A DNA stretch of 64,000 nucleotides from Geomonas subterranea (GTDB taxonomy: Bacteria > Desulfobacterota > Desulfuromonadia > Geobacterales > Geobacteraceae), in the NCBI RefSeq assembly GCF_019063845.1, contig NZ_CP077683.1, positions 2,418,001 to 2,482,000 on the forward strand, written 5' to 3'. A program made the position numbers and the translations under genes. How positions within the stretch are numbered: the first letter of the stretch is position 1; the number at the start of each line of letters is the position of its first letter. Under the pieces are notes generated by a model. It ran no database searches. It saw only the letters and a list, made by a program, of their open reading frames with translations, and was not told where the DNA came from. Positions 40,501 to 49,613 of the stretch are shown one piece after another.

Positions 40501-43221
40501 ATGATCAAGTTGCTGAAACTGGCAGTAGCCGTGCTGTTTTTCCTGCTCCACGTGGCCGGCGCTCACCCCGCCCCCGCCGCGCAGCAGGCGTCCCCCCCCA
40601 AGGCGACAGGCGCCATCGCGGGAAGGGTTACCGACGAGGGTGGGAACCCGATATACGGGGCCGACGCGGAGGCCTATCCCTGTGCCGCCGACGACACCCT
40701 GGCCGGCTCGGCCGTCACGGACCGGTTGGGCGAGTACCAGATCAAGGGGTTGGCCGGCGGCTGCTACCGGGTCCGCTTCAGCGGCAACGACCTGGAGTCG
40801 TCCTGGCACGGCGGAAAACAGCTCAAGGACGACTGCTCCGAGGTGACGGTCGGCGGCGACAAGGTGCAGGGGATCGACGGCAAACTCTCCGAGGCGGGGG
40901 CGGTCGTAACCGGCCGCGTGACCTCCACCGAGGGAGCCCCGCTCTCCGGCGCATGGGTGACCGTGATCCAAAACAGCGGCACGGAGCAAGGCCCGTCGGT
41001 CAGCGACGGCCGCAGCGACGAAAAGGGGGTCTTCTCGGTGCGCATCCTCCCCGGCAAGTGCATCGTGCTCTTCTCCCGCAAGGGGTACGTCACCACGCTG
41101 CACGGCAAGTCGGCGACCGAACCGGCCGTGGTGGATACGGCCAAGGGGAAGACGGCGGCGGGCATCAACGGCGTCCTCGCCAAGGGGGGTCGCATCACAG
41201 GGACACTGACCGACGGCTCCAGGGCGCTCCCCGGCATCTACGCGGTCGCCTATGCAAGTGACATGAAGGTCCTGCCGGTCTACGCGCGCAGCGACTCCAC
41301 GGGGAGGTTCGTGCTCGACGGCCTCGCCAGCGGCAAATACCGGATCGCCTTCGGCGACCGCGAGCAGAAGTTCCTGCTGCAGTGGCACGACGGGAAGACC
41401 GATCCCGAGGAGGCGACCATCATCACGGTGACGGCGCCGGGAACCGTTTCAGGGATCAAGGGGGTGCTGCGCCAGTCCGGGGGGATCGCCGGCATGGTGA
41501 CCGACGAGAGCGGCAAGGCCGTCCCCGAGGTCCTGGTCATCGCCGAAGGGGTGGACCGCACGGCCCGCGGCGGCAGCGCCATCACCGACCAGACCGGCTC
41601 CTACGCCATCCGCGGGCTCGATTCCGCCCCCTACCACCTTTCCTTCCGCGCCACGTCGAGCCAGCACCTCCCGGTTTACTACCGGGATGCGGCTAAAAAA
41701 GAGAGCGCGCAGGTCGTGGAGGTCGCCGCACCGGATATGGTTTTGGGCGTCAACCAGGTGCTCCGGCAGGGGGTGCTCCTGACCGGGAAGGTGACCAACA
41801 GCGCTGGAGAGCCGGTCCAGGCCGCGGTGATGGCATACCGGGCCGGGGAGAAGGAGGGCGATGACGGCGCCGGGTACGGGAGCAGCCAGCCCGACGGCAC
41901 CTTTTCCATGGCGGTAGCTGACGGAAGCTACCTGGTGGAAGTCCGCGCCCCGGGCTACCTCCCCCAGTGGTCCGGCAAAGCCGCCACCAGGGACGAGGCC
42001 CTCCCGGTAGCCGTTTCCCGCGGGGAGGGGAGCCAGCCGCTGGAAGTGGTCCTGGAGCGGGGCGCCAGCATATCGGGGACGGTCAAGGATCGCACCGGCG
42101 CGGGCATCCCCCGGGTGAGGGTTTCCGCCAGGGATGGCGCGACCGGGGAAAGGGGGGAATCCGCCGTCACCGAAGAAGGAGGGAAGTTCACCATCTCCGG
42201 GCTGAAGTCGGGCTCGTACCGGCTCAAGGCCGACGGCACCGAGCAGGGGTACATGGAGTGGAAACTGCCGCAGCCGGTCCAGGTCACCGCCCCGGGGGGA
42301 GCCGACAACGTCAGCATCGTGCTCGCCCCGGGGGGCGCCGTTTCCGGGAGGGTGACCGACCCGGCCGGAGCCCCCCTGACCTCGGTCAGCGTTGCCGCCT
42401 ACGACCCCGCCACCTGGGACGAGATGGGAAGCGCCTACACCGGGCTCTCCGGGGAGTACAAGATAGGCGGGCTCCCCGAGGGGAGCTACGCCATCCGCTT
42501 CGAGAAGAGCGATTCGAAGTACCCGGTGCAGTGGCACAAGGGGAAGTACCGCCGGGAAGATTCGGCACGGGTGGAGGTCATCGGCACCGCCACGGCAAGC
42601 GGCATCGACGCGGTGCTGCAGCCGGGCGTCTCCCTCACCGGCACGGTGACCGACAGCGGCGGCGCCCCGCTTGCCAACGCCAAGATCGAGGTCTACGGCG
42701 CCAACGAGGACGAACCCTTCTCCGACACCCGTACCGACTACCGCGGCTCCTTCACCATCGCCTCGCTGGCACCGGGGAGCTACCGCCTCCTGTTCAGCCA
42801 CAGCGACCACGTCTCCCGGTGGTATGGGGGGAACGACCGCAGAAACGCCACCCGCCTCGCCGTCAAGGAGGGTGGGGTGCCGCCGCTGTCCGTCGCCCTC
42901 GCGCCGGCCAAGGGAAAGTTCTCCGGCAAACTCATGAATCCGGAAGGGAAGAAGATCGGCCAGGCGTGGCTTACGGCGATCGATGCCCTGAGCGGCGCCG
43001 CCGTCGCCGACGAGAGGATCTGCGAGTGCTCCGGCGAGTTCCACACCCCGGTCCCCGGCGGGATGTACCGGCTCAGGGTTGAGCGCCACGGCCAGGTGAC
43101 CTGGTACGGCGGCAACACCCAGGAAGAGGCCCAGCAGCTCCCCGCGGCGGGCGAGATATCGGGACTGGAGCTGGTGATTGACGACAAGGGGGTACGCGGC
43201 AAGCAGTCGCAACGTAACTAG
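40501..43221 (+). CDS. secreted protein of nine carboxypeptidase-regulatory-like repeats
   Basis: 906 residues with a signal peptide (hydrophobic core LAVAVLFFLLHVAGA, then Pro/Ala). The rest is nine tandem ~95-residue beta-sandwich units of the CarboxypepD_reg/CnaB-like type. Each opens like GRVTDEGGNPIYGA and has a D-G/S-G-x-[FY] block. Six of the nine also carry a tryptophan/histidine signature about two thirds in (SWHGGK, LQWHDGK, PQWSGK, VQWHKGK, SRWYGG, VTWYGG). No catalytic domain and no anchor seen. A cell-surface or periplasmic binding role is inference. ATG 40501 was preferred to 40498 because of spacing from GGAGG. Confidence 0.85.
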   Translation: MIKLLKLAVAVLFFLLHVAGAHPAPAAQQASPPKATGAIAGRVTDEGGNPIYGADAEAYPCAADDTLAGSAVTDRLGEYQIKGLAGGCYRVRFSGNDLESSWHGGKQLKDDCSEVTVGGDKVQGIDGKLSEAGAVVTGRVTSTEGAPLSGAWVTVIQNSGTEQGPSVSDGRSDEKGVFSVRILPGKCIVLFSRKGYVTTLHGKSATEPAVVDTAKGKTAAGINGVLAKGGRITGTLTDGSRALPGIYAVAYASDMKVLPVYARSDSTGRFVLDGLASGKYRIAFGDREQKFLLQWHDGKTDPEEATIITVTAPGTVSGIKGVLRQSGGIAGMVTDESGKAVPEVLVIAEGVDRTARGGSAITDQTGSYAIRGLDSAPYHLSFRATSSQHLPVYYRDAAKKESAQVVEVAAPDMVLGVNQVLRQGVLLTGKVTNSAGEPVQAAVMAYRAGEKEGDDGAGYGSSQPDGTFSMAVADGSYLVEVRAPGYLPQWSGKAATRDEALPVAVSRGEGSQPLEVVLERGASISGTVKDRTGAGIPRVRVSARDGATGERGESAVTEEGGKFTISGLKSGSYRLKADGTEQGYMEWKLPQPVQVTAPGGADNVSIVLAPGGAVSGRVTDPAGAPLTSVSVAAYDPATWDEMGSAYTGLSGEYKIGGLPEGSYAIRFEKSDSKYPVQWHKGKYRREDSARVEVIGTATASGIDAVLQPGVSLTGTVTDSGGAPLANAKIEVYGANEDEPFSDTRTDYRGSFTIASLAPGSYRLLFSHSDHVSRWYGGNDRRNATRLAVKEGGVPPLSVALAPAKGKFSGKLMNPEGKKIGQAWLTAIDALSGAAVADERICECSGEFHTPVPGGMYRLRVERHGQVTWYGGNTQEEAQQLPAAGEISGLELVIDDKGVRGKQSQRN

Positions 43222-43235
43222 CTAAAAAATTATAT

Positions 43236-43264
43236 TTTACTTTCCATTTGGAATACCATATATT
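43236..43264 (+). promoter_or_regulatory. sigma-70-like promoter, member 2 of a set of three
   Basis: TTTACT, 17-base spacer, TATATT, 15 bases after the stop of the repeat protein and 30 bases before the next ATG. AT-rich (AAAAAATTATAT) upstream. Confidence 0.65.
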
Positions 43265-43293
43265 CCCCAGACTCATTAGAGACTGGAGGAACG

Positions 43294-44037
43294 ATGAAGA
43301 GGACTGTCATAGCCGCAGCGTTGAGCATCGCGTTGTCTGTCCCGGCTTTTGCCGATGAGATAAAAATCGAGGGTGGCGGTACGGCTATCAACACGGTTTT
43401 TCTTCCCATAAAGAGAAGGTACGAGAAGCTGCACGGTGATTACCTCACCATCGTGCAGTCCTCCGCCGTCAAAGGGCTGATAGCTCTCAACGATGGGAAG
43501 ATCGACATAGCGACCGGCGCTCACCCCCTTGAGGACATCATCGCGGGCGCGGCAAAGGACGGGGTCGTCATGGACCCGGCCAAGTTCACCTCCACGCAGG
43601 TAGGGGACAACGAACTGGTGGTCATCGCCAGCCGGGACAGCGAGGTACGACAGCTCTCCAAAGAGCAGTTGAAAGGGATCTTCACGGGCAAGATCAGGAA
43701 TTGGAAGGAGGTGGGAGGGAAGGACCTCCCGGTCGTCGTGGTCTGGGGGAAGGAAACGGAGGGACAAAACGTGCAGTTCACCCGCATCGCGCTGGATGGT
43801 GAAGCGGTCACCGCGACCAGGCGCACCGCCACCACGTACCGCGACATAGCGGAAACGGTGGCCAGGCAGCCGGGGAGCGTCGGCGTCGTCTCCCACGAAA
43901 TGAGCACCGCCGCCACCCGCTCCATCGACACGATCGCCATTGCCAGCCCGATCTACGCCTTCACCAAGGGGGCTCCGAGCGCCAAGGTGCAGTCGGTGCT
44001 CGACTTCTACAAGACCGAGTACGGCTTCCTGAAGTAG
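43294..44037 (+). CDS. PstS-like phosphate/substrate-binding protein
   Basis: 247 residues with an N-terminal signal peptide ending at about PAFADE. The type 2 periplasmic-binding fold of the PstS-like group is shown by IKIEGGGTAINTVFLPI, DIATGAHPLEDI, VVIASRDSEVRQLSKEQLKGIFTGKIRNW (the family's IFxGxIxNW block) and VARQPGSVGVVSHEMS. No pst transport genes are adjacent, so it may be a sensor or an orphan binding protein. GGAGG precedes the ATG. Confidence 0.88.
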   Translation: MKRTVIAAALSIALSVPAFADEIKIEGGGTAINTVFLPIKRRYEKLHGDYLTIVQSSAVKGLIALNDGKIDIATGAHPLEDIIAGAAKDGVVMDPAKFTSTQVGDNELVVIASRDSEVRQLSKEQLKGIFTGKIRNWKEVGGKDLPVVVVWGKETEGQNVQFTRIALDGEAVTATRRTATTYRDIAETVARQPGSVGVVSHEMSTAATRSIDTIAIASPIYAFTKGAPSAKVQSVLDFYKTEYGFLK

Positions 44038-44053
44038 GCCACTGGTTAACGGT

Positions 44054-44500
44054 TCACCGCCGCCGGGAGATGAGCCGGTCGAGGGACCATCTCCCCCCAC
44101 CTCCTATCAGCAGCGCGAGCGACATCCCCACCACCAGGAGGTGGTACTCGAAGCCTTCTCCAGCCTGCCTCCCCGTCCAGTTCATGAAGAACCCGTTGTG
44201 CAGGTGCACAAGGAGCGCCGCCACCGCGATCTCGATCCCCATCACGAGCGCGGCGAGCCTGGTGCAAAGCCCGGCGGCGAGGAGCAGCGGCCCGACGAAC
44301 TCGGTCAGCACCGCCATCAGGCCGAAGAGATACGGTATCCCCATCATCTTGGTGAACATCTCCATGGTGCCGTGAAAGCCGGGCCCCCCGAACCACCCCA
44401 GCACCTTCTGCGCGCCGTGCGGAAACATCACCAGCGCAAGAAACAGTCTGAGAACCATCAGGCTCGCCGTTTCCTCCGTCGCCAACAGTCTCGCCAACAT
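44054..44500 (-). CDS. DoxX family membrane protein
   Basis: 148 residues with four membrane segments. The DoxX pattern is seen: RLFLALVMFPHGAQKVLGWFGG at the start of helix 1, LTEFVGPLLLAAGLCTRLAALVMG in the middle, HNGFFMNW loop. Members are often tied to thiol or sulfur redox, but no specific function can be read. AAGGAGG lies before the ATG. Convergent with the PstS-like gene. Confidence 0.88.
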   Translation of the reverse strand: MLARLLATEETASLMVLRLFLALVMFPHGAQKVLGWFGGPGFHGTMEMFTKMMGIPYLFGLMAVLTEFVGPLLLAAGLCTRLAALVMGIEIAVAALLVHLHNGFFMNWTGRQAGEGFEYHLLVVGMSLALLIGGGGRWSLDRLISRRR

Positions 44501-44726
44501 AGCGTCCTCCTTGCCCGCCGGAATTGAAACCCGTCAACGATACCATCCTCCCCCTCCCCTGCAACCGCCCCCCTCACGTCCCGTACCGGCCGCGAACGGG
44601 TCGAATGACGACGCCCTTCTCTTCCATCAACCACTCTCAGGCGGCGTCCCCCTCTTTTTGATGTCCCCTTCCTGGATAGCGGCTACCCCGATGGCCTCTC
44701 GTGCTACTACATCACCCGGAGCTCCA

Positions 44727-44874
44727 CATCCCCTCTCCCCCCGGGAGAGGGTCAGGGTGAGGGCGATGCCCAGGCAACATGACCGCCGCGCAGGAGCGCC
44801 CCCACCCGCCTTCGCGGGCCGGGGGTACGGCCGGCACCCCCCCTCCGGGCACCCTTTCCCGGAGGGAGAGGGGA
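44727..44874. repeat. pair of REP-like GC palindromes
   Basis: One copy at 44727-44765 (CCCCTCTCCCCCCGGGAGAG with the CAGGGTGAGGGCG tail), an inverted copy at 44838-44874 (CCCCCTCCGGGCACCCTTTC with GGAGGGAGAGG). Confidence 0.55.
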
Positions 44875-44909
44875 CGCCGGAGGATCATCGTTAGGCGGGT
44901 GCTTTTTAA

Positions 44910-44938
44910 TTTACATCACATAAATATTCACATATCAT
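44910..44938 (+). promoter_or_regulatory. sigma-70-like promoter, member 3 of a set of three
   Basis: TTTACA, 17-base spacer, TATCAT. The stretch TTTTTAATTTACAT is identical to that of member 1 (40427-40440). Confidence 0.65.
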
Positions 44939-44977
44939 TTCCGGCCATCGACCGACCGTAATTTACCGGAGGAAAAG

Positions 44978-45388
44978 ATGGGACAGAACGCAACTGCGTT
45001 TGAGGAATACCTGCAGGGACAGGAAATCACCCTTGAGAAGAACACTCACGAGGACAATACCCTGTATGTGATCCGGGAAGAACTCGAACAAGTCGGCCCG
45101 GTTTCTCTCATGGCCCTCTTCAATGACAGCGACAGGTATGTTACCCTTATCTGCTACAAGTATTTCGCGTTCCCGTCGGAGAAGAAACCGGCGCTGCTCG
45201 AGATGATCAACACACTGAACGCCGAGTACACCATGGTGAAGTTCGTGGAAACCGGGAACGCCCTCTCCATCCAGGTGGTGGTTCCCTTCCATGACAACTT
45301 CTCAAGCGAGGTGATCGTCGACATGATCGCCCTCATCTTCCGGGCCATGAAGGAAGAACACCCGCGCATATTGAAGGCTATGCAGTAA
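44978..45388 (+). CDS. YbjN-like domain protein
   Basis: 136 residues. The fold pattern of YbjN/T3SS-chaperone-like proteins fits: YVTLICYKYFAFPSEKKPALLEMINTLN (given here by its core, KKPALLEMINTLNAEY), VKFVETGNALSIQVVVPF, and a C-terminal helix with IALIFRAMKEEHP. YbjN is a putative sensory/regulatory family without an enzymatic role. Downstream of promoter member 3; GGAGG precedes the ATG. Confidence 0.75.
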   Translation: MGQNATAFEEYLQGQEITLEKNTHEDNTLYVIREELEQVGPVSLMALFNDSDRYVTLICYKYFAFPSEKKPALLEMINTLNAEYTMVKFVETGNALSIQVVVPFHDNFSSEVIVDMIALIFRAMKEEHPRILKAMQ

Positions 45389-45608
45389 ATCGCGACCTGC
45401 CCCCCTCCCAGCCTCCCCCTCCGGGGGGAGGAGCGTTGCCGGGAAGAGACGGGCAGCATCGTCATTGGTCATTGGTCATTCCCCGTTTGTCGTTTGTCAT
45501 TCGTCGTTGTCAGGTCCTTTGTCAATTGCCTTAGGCAGCCCCTGTTTTCATGTTCCGCAAAACCACGAGCTTCAATAGGAAAGCGATCGCCCCCGGAGGA
45601 ACATTGCT
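45389..45608. other. 220-base gap with simple repeats
   Basis: Holds a GC-rich REP-like fragment (45401-45434) and a run of GTCATTGGTCATTGGTCATT with GTTTGTCGTTTGTCATTCGTC after it (about 45463-45505). No gene supported. Confidence 0.4.
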
Positions 45609-46715
45609 ATGGAGAAGGTCTCTTTTGTAATAGACGATGCGCAGGCTGCCATAATCCGTGCGCCGCTGGTGACGCCGTTCAGGATCTCCACCGGGCAACA
45701 CGACGAGCTGGAGAACGTCTTCATCCGGCTGCGGGCCAGCGACGGCGCCTGCGGTTTCGGAGAGGCGGCAGTCGCGACGCACATAACCGGCGAAACGGTC
45801 GCCGAGACGCTGGAGAACCTGCACAGCGCGGCATCGGCGCTGCGCGGGCGCCGGATCAACGATCCCGCCGCGACCTGCCGGGAATTCGCCCCGGCTTTCG
45901 CCGGCAACCACGCGGCGCTGGCCGCGCTGGAGATGGCGCTGCTCGATCTCTCCGCGCGCGTCCGGGGGATACCGTTTTACCAGCTGTTCACGCCGGTCGC
46001 CGCGCAGCCGCTGCTGTCGTTTAGCACCGACATCACCGTGGTGATCGGAACGGTCGAGGAGGCCCGCGCTACTGCGCTCACCTTCGCGCAACGCGGTTTC
46101 AGCTCGTTCAAGATAAAGATAGGAAGGAACGAGGAAGAGGACCTGCAACGGATCCTGGCGGTGCGGGAGATGGCGCCGGGATGCGCGCTCATCCTCGACG
46201 CCAACATGGGGTTCAGCGCGACGCGGATGCTCGCCTTCCTGGACCTGCTCGACGCCAAGGGGGCGCGCCCGCTCCTTTTGGAGCAGCCGGTCCCGAAACA
46301 GGACTGGGAAGGGCTGACGGCGATCACCGCGGCGCTCGAGGGGACCGGTACCCTGGTCTGCGCCGACGAAAGCGTCGGCTCCCTCGCCGCGGCCCGGCGC
46401 GCGGTCGAGACCAACGCGGTCAGCGCCATCAACATCAAGTTCATGAAAAGCGGCATCCTCGAAGGAGCGGAGATCGCCCGGCTCGCCGTCGCCAACGGGA
46501 AGCGGCTCATGCTGGGGGCGATGATGGAAAGCGCCCTCGCCATCACCGCCTCGGCCCACTTCGCCGCGGGCCTTGGCTGCTTCGACTTCATCGACCTCGA
46601 CACCACCTTCTTCCTGAAGGGGGACCTGGCCCGCTCCCCCTACCTGGACGACAGCGGCAGGTTCGACCTGACCCGTGCGGGTAGCGGCATCGGCGTGGCG
46701 CCCGATCTGCCATGA
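45609..46715 (+). CDS. dipeptide epimerase (enolase superfamily, L-Ala-D/L-Glu epimerase type)
   Basis: 368 residues. The capping domain is followed by the barrel with FSSFKIKIG (the KxK acid/base pair), LILDANMGFSA (metal ligand Asp), LLLEQPV (Glu), VCADESVG (Asp) and INIKFMKSGILEG (second-face Lys). MLGAMMES closes the family pattern. Such enzymes epimerise dipeptides released from peptidoglycan. The ATG has GGAGGAAC upstream. First gene of a long coupled plus-strand run. Confidence 0.88.
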   Translation: MEKVSFVIDDAQAAIIRAPLVTPFRISTGQHDELENVFIRLRASDGACGFGEAAVATHITGETVAETLENLHSAASALRGRRINDPAATCREFAPAFAGNHAALAALEMALLDLSARVRGIPFYQLFTPVAAQPLLSFSTDITVVIGTVEEARATALTFAQRGFSSFKIKIGRNEEEDLQRILAVREMAPGCALILDANMGFSATRMLAFLDLLDAKGARPLLLEQPVPKQDWEGLTAITAALEGTGTLVCADESVGSLAAARRAVETNAVSAINIKFMKSGILEGAEIARLAVANGKRLMLGAMMESALAITASAHFAAGLGCFDFIDLDTTFFLKGDLARSPYLDDSGRFDLTRAGSGIGVAPDLP

Positions 46716-47881
46716 TCAGCCACCCGCTGCTCATCGTCCTCTTCCTGCTCTCGGTCGAGGCCCTGGTGCTGTGGCTGTCGCGACACGAACGGACCGCGCG
46801 CTACTTCGACCTGCTGCCGGCGGTGTTCTGGATCTATTTCCTCCCCATGCTGGCGGCGACCTTCGGCGTCCTCTCCACGGAGAGCCCGGTCTACGGCCTG
46901 ATCAGGACCTGGCTGCTGCCGGCGAGCCTCGTGCTGTTATTGCTGCCGGTCGACGTGAAGGCGATCCTGAGGCTCGGACCGACGGCGCTGGCTATGTTCT
47001 TCATCGGCGCGGCCGGGATCATCGCCGGCGCCGGGATCTCCTTCGCCCTGTTCCGCCCGGTGATCGGATCGCAGTTCTGGTCCGGCTTCGGCGCCCTGTC
47101 CGGGTCGTGGACCGGGGGGAGCGCCAACATGATCGCGGTGAAGGAGGCGCTCGCCATCCCCGACGCGGTTTTCGCCCCGATGGTCATCGTGGACACCGTG
47201 GTCCCCTACCTCTGGATGGGGTTCATGATCGCCATCGTGGGGCTGCAGCCCGCCTTCGACCGCTGGAACCGCTCCGAGCGCGGCGTACTTGAGCACCTGG
47301 GGGAGGAGGCGGTGCGGCACCTGGCCAGCAAAGGGGGCCGCAGGACTTTTGGCGGCGTCGCCGCCTGCCTCTGCATCGCCGTGGCAGGAGGGGTGCTGTC
47401 GCACCTTCTGGCGGGGCAGTTGCCGCAGATCCAGGACGTGATCACGCGCTACACCTGGACCATCATGATCGTCACCCTGCTGGGGATCCTGCTTTCCTTC
47501 TCGCCGGCCCGCAAACTGGAGGGGGCCGGAGCCTCCCGCACCGGGTACGACCTGCTCTATTTCGTGCTGACCGCCATCGGGGCGAAGGCCTCGGTGGCCA
47601 GCATCGGCTCGGCGCTGATTCTGATCGCGGCGGGGCTTTTGATCGTGTTCATCCACGCACTGTTCCTGCTGGTGGGCGCGCGACTTTTGAGGGCGCCCAT
47701 GTTCCTGGTGGCGGCTGCGAGTCAGGCCAACGTGGGCGGGGTCGCCTCGGCGCCGGTCGTCGCCGAGGTGTACCATCCGGGGCTCGCCTCGGTGGGGCTC
47801 TTGCTGGCGATCCTGGGGAACATCGTTGGCACCTGGCTCGGCATCCTGGCGGGTCAGCTTTGCCGCCTCTTCACGTCATGA
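46712..47881 (+). CDS. DUF819 family membrane protein
   Basis: 389 residues with about ten membrane segments. Family features: GSWTGGSANMIAVKEAL (repeated-motif loop), VVDTVVPYLWMGFMIA, and near the end ASQANVGGVASAPVVAEVY. The inverted-repeat layout suggests a transporter; the substrate is unknown. It overlaps the epimerase stop by four bases (ATGA), so it may export or import the same class of dipeptide (inference). Confidence 0.88.
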   Translation: MISHPLLIVLFLLSVEALVLWLSRHERTARYFDLLPAVFWIYFLPMLAATFGVLSTESPVYGLIRTWLLPASLVLLLLPVDVKAILRLGPTALAMFFIGAAGIIAGAGISFALFRPVIGSQFWSGFGALSGSWTGGSANMIAVKEALAIPDAVFAPMVIVDTVVPYLWMGFMIAIVGLQPAFDRWNRSERGVLEHLGEEAVRHLASKGGRRTFGGVAACLCIAVAGGVLSHLLAGQLPQIQDVITRYTWTIMIVTLLGILLSFSPARKLEGAGASRTGYDLLYFVLTAIGAKASVASIGSALILIAAGLLIVFIHALFLLVGARLLRAPMFLVAAASQANVGGVASAPVVAEVYHPGLASVGLLLAILGNIVGTWLGILAGQLCRLFTS

Positions 47882-48207
47882 CGCCGGCCCGCGCGAAACT
47901 GCCGCTTTCGGTGGCGGAGCTCCTTTGCGCCGCGACCTCGCTTGCTGCCGCGTTGCAGGCCGAGCGTTCCATGGACAAGAGCGGGATCGGCGACCTGGAG
48001 CGCTTCGCGTTCTGGAACAGCGTGGTGGCGCTCAGCGTGATGCTCTTCTTCCTGTTCTGGGTCGCGGCGGTACTGCTCGCTTTGTTCACGAGGCAGCGGG
48101 GGAATTTCCCCAGCGCCGCCCGGTACTGGAAAGACCTGATTCCCGACGTCCTGTTCCCGCCGCTCTTGCTCGCCGCGGGATGGCTCGTCTTCGTGCTGCT
48201 CGGTTGA
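47878..48207 (+). CDS. small two-helix membrane protein
   Basis: 109 residues from MTPARAKLPLS, ATG overlapping the DUF819 stop (ATGA). Two or three hydrophobic stretches: FWNSVVALSVMLFFLFWVAAVLL, and VLFPPLLLAAGWLVFVLL at the end. No family recognised. Its coupling to the permease suggests a partner protein. Confidence 0.7.
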   Translation: MTPARAKLPLSVAELLCAATSLAAALQAERSMDKSGIGDLERFAFWNSVVALSVMLFFLFWVAAVLLALFTRQRGNFPSAARYWKDLIPDVLFPPLLLAAGWLVFVLLG

Positions 48208-48225
48208 GCCACATGAGGTGCGCAC

Positions 48226-48885
48226 ATGCACATGCTTAGAGTTCTGCTCGCTGCGTTTTCCCTGGTGCTTTTGGCGGCGACGGCTTCCACCGCGATGTGG
48301 CCGGTCTACCACGAGACCGCCTTCGACGGCAGGGTGCTCGATTTCGACACCAAGCAGCCGCTGGAGGGGGCGGTGGTCGTCGCCATCTACAACAAGAGAT
48401 CGATGGGTGCCGGGAAGGGTCAATCCTCCACGGTGATCAACATCAAGGAGGCGCTCACCGACAAGGAAGGGAAGTTCCACATCCCGTCGTACACGACCAT
48501 CCTGGCGCAGCCGTTCACCCGGCAGGACCGCACCAGTTTCCTGATCTACAAGCCCGGCTACGCGAGCGTGCTGCTTCCCCTCAAGAACCATTTCACCGGG
48601 AAAACGACCGCCGAGCGCGAACTCTCACCGTGGTACGATCCGGTCCTAAGCGGCAAGTACAAGATCAGGCTGCGCGGGGCAGGCATCGTTGAGATCCCAA
48701 GGCTCGTCACCAAGGACGAGAAGCTGAGGAACCTGCCGACGCTTCCGGACCAGTTGGAGAACCTGGGCAAGCAGAAGAACCTGACCACCCTCATCAACGA
48801 GGAGAAGAAGGAACTGGGCGAGCCTGCGCTCGATCCGTACAAGGTACGGCAGAACCTTTTGAACCCGCCCCAGGGGCAGAAGTAG
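48226..48885 (+). CDS. secreted protein with carboxypeptidase-regulatory-like domain
   Basis: 219 residues with a signal peptide. After MWPVYHETAFDGRVLDFD comes QPLEGAVVVAIY, the opening of a CarboxypepD_reg-like beta sandwich, with LTDKEGKFHIPSY and FLIYKPGYASV as later strands. The C-terminal ~70 residues are charged and helical. Function unknown; it could form part of an envelope-associated complex with neighbours. Confidence 0.72.
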   Translation: MHMLRVLLAAFSLVLLAATASTAMWPVYHETAFDGRVLDFDTKQPLEGAVVVAIYNKRSMGAGKGQSSTVINIKEALTDKEGKFHIPSYTTILAQPFTRQDRTSFLIYKPGYASVLLPLKNHFTGKTTAERELSPWYDPVLSGKYKIRLRGAGIVEIPRLVTKDEKLRNLPTLPDQLENLGKQKNLTTLINEEKKELGEPALDPYKVRQNLLNPPQGQK

Positions 48886-49596
48886 ATGAAGTGCCCGGCA
48901 TCCCACGCGCTCCTGCTGGCCCTGTCGTTGTTCGCCACGGAAGCGGGCGCCGAGTTCTATTCCTACCAGGACAGAAGCGGCACCATGCACTTCGTCGACG
49001 ACGCCGCGAAGATCCCCAGGGAGTACCGCAAGAAAGTACAGGTGCGCAAGGAGGAGTACGACGACCTCCCCGCCGAGGAACGCGCCCGGATGCGGCAAAG
49101 GGACCGGGAAGAGCGGGAGGAGGCCCTGACGCGGGAACAGGAGCAGTCGGAGCAGTCCCGCCGGCAGCGCCAGGCCGAGGAACGGCGGGCTGCCCAGGAG
49201 GCGCGCGCCAAGGCGCTCACGACTCAGGTGGTGATCACGGGGCGGCAGGTCTTCGTGCCGGTAAGGCTCAGTAACGGCTCCATAGAGACCGACGCGCTGC
49301 TGCTTCTGGACACCGGGGCTACCTCCTCTGTCATCTCGCCGGCGGTCGCGGAAAGGCTGCAACTGCAGGAATCCAGCAACGTGAGGATCGGCGTGGTCGG
49401 CGGCCGGGTGATGAACGCGCGCAGGGTCATCCTGAGCCAGATGGCGGTGGGGCCGGTGAAGAGGCTCAACCAGGAGGCGGTCGTGGTGCGCCAGGGGCGC
49501 GGGGAATTCGGCGACGGACTCTTGGGCATGAGTTTTCTGGCCGGCCTCAAATACACCATCGATTTCAAGACGCAGACCATAAACTGGATTCCATAA
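48886..49596 (+). CDS. DUF4124-like plus retropepsin-type aspartyl protease
   Basis: 236 residues. Signal peptide, then FYSYQDRSGTMHFVDDAAKIP, typical of the DUF4124 module. A charged coiled coil (~residues 65-108) links to a single-domain aspartic protease with catalytic LLLDTGATSSVIS, the flap region VGGRVMNARRV and FGDGLLGMSFL near the end. One DTG per chain implies a dimer. Periplasmic. It starts directly after the stop of the preceding gene. Confidence 0.85.
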   Translation: MKCPASHALLLALSLFATEAGAEFYSYQDRSGTMHFVDDAAKIPREYRKKVQVRKEEYDDLPAEERARMRQRDREEREEALTREQEQSEQSRRQRQAEERRAAQEARAKALTTQVVITGRQVFVPVRLSNGSIETDALLLLDTGATSSVISPAVAERLQLQESSNVRIGVVGGRVMNARRVILSQMAVGPVKRLNQEAVVVRQGRGEFGDGLLGMSFLAGLKYTIDFKTQTINWIP

Positions 49597-49613
49597 AGCA
49601 GGCACAACAAACC

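Larger units (their letters stand above)
44501..44977. other. 477-base gap with REP pair and promoter
   Basis: No gene supported. It contains two REP-like palindromes in opposite orientation and, at its right end, the third TTTACA-N17-TATCAT promoter. Confidence 0.5.

Noticed and set aside
41449-43212. 587-codon frame opposite the nine-repeat protein
   Set aside because: Antisense of a repetitive gene; no start signals and no conserved motif.
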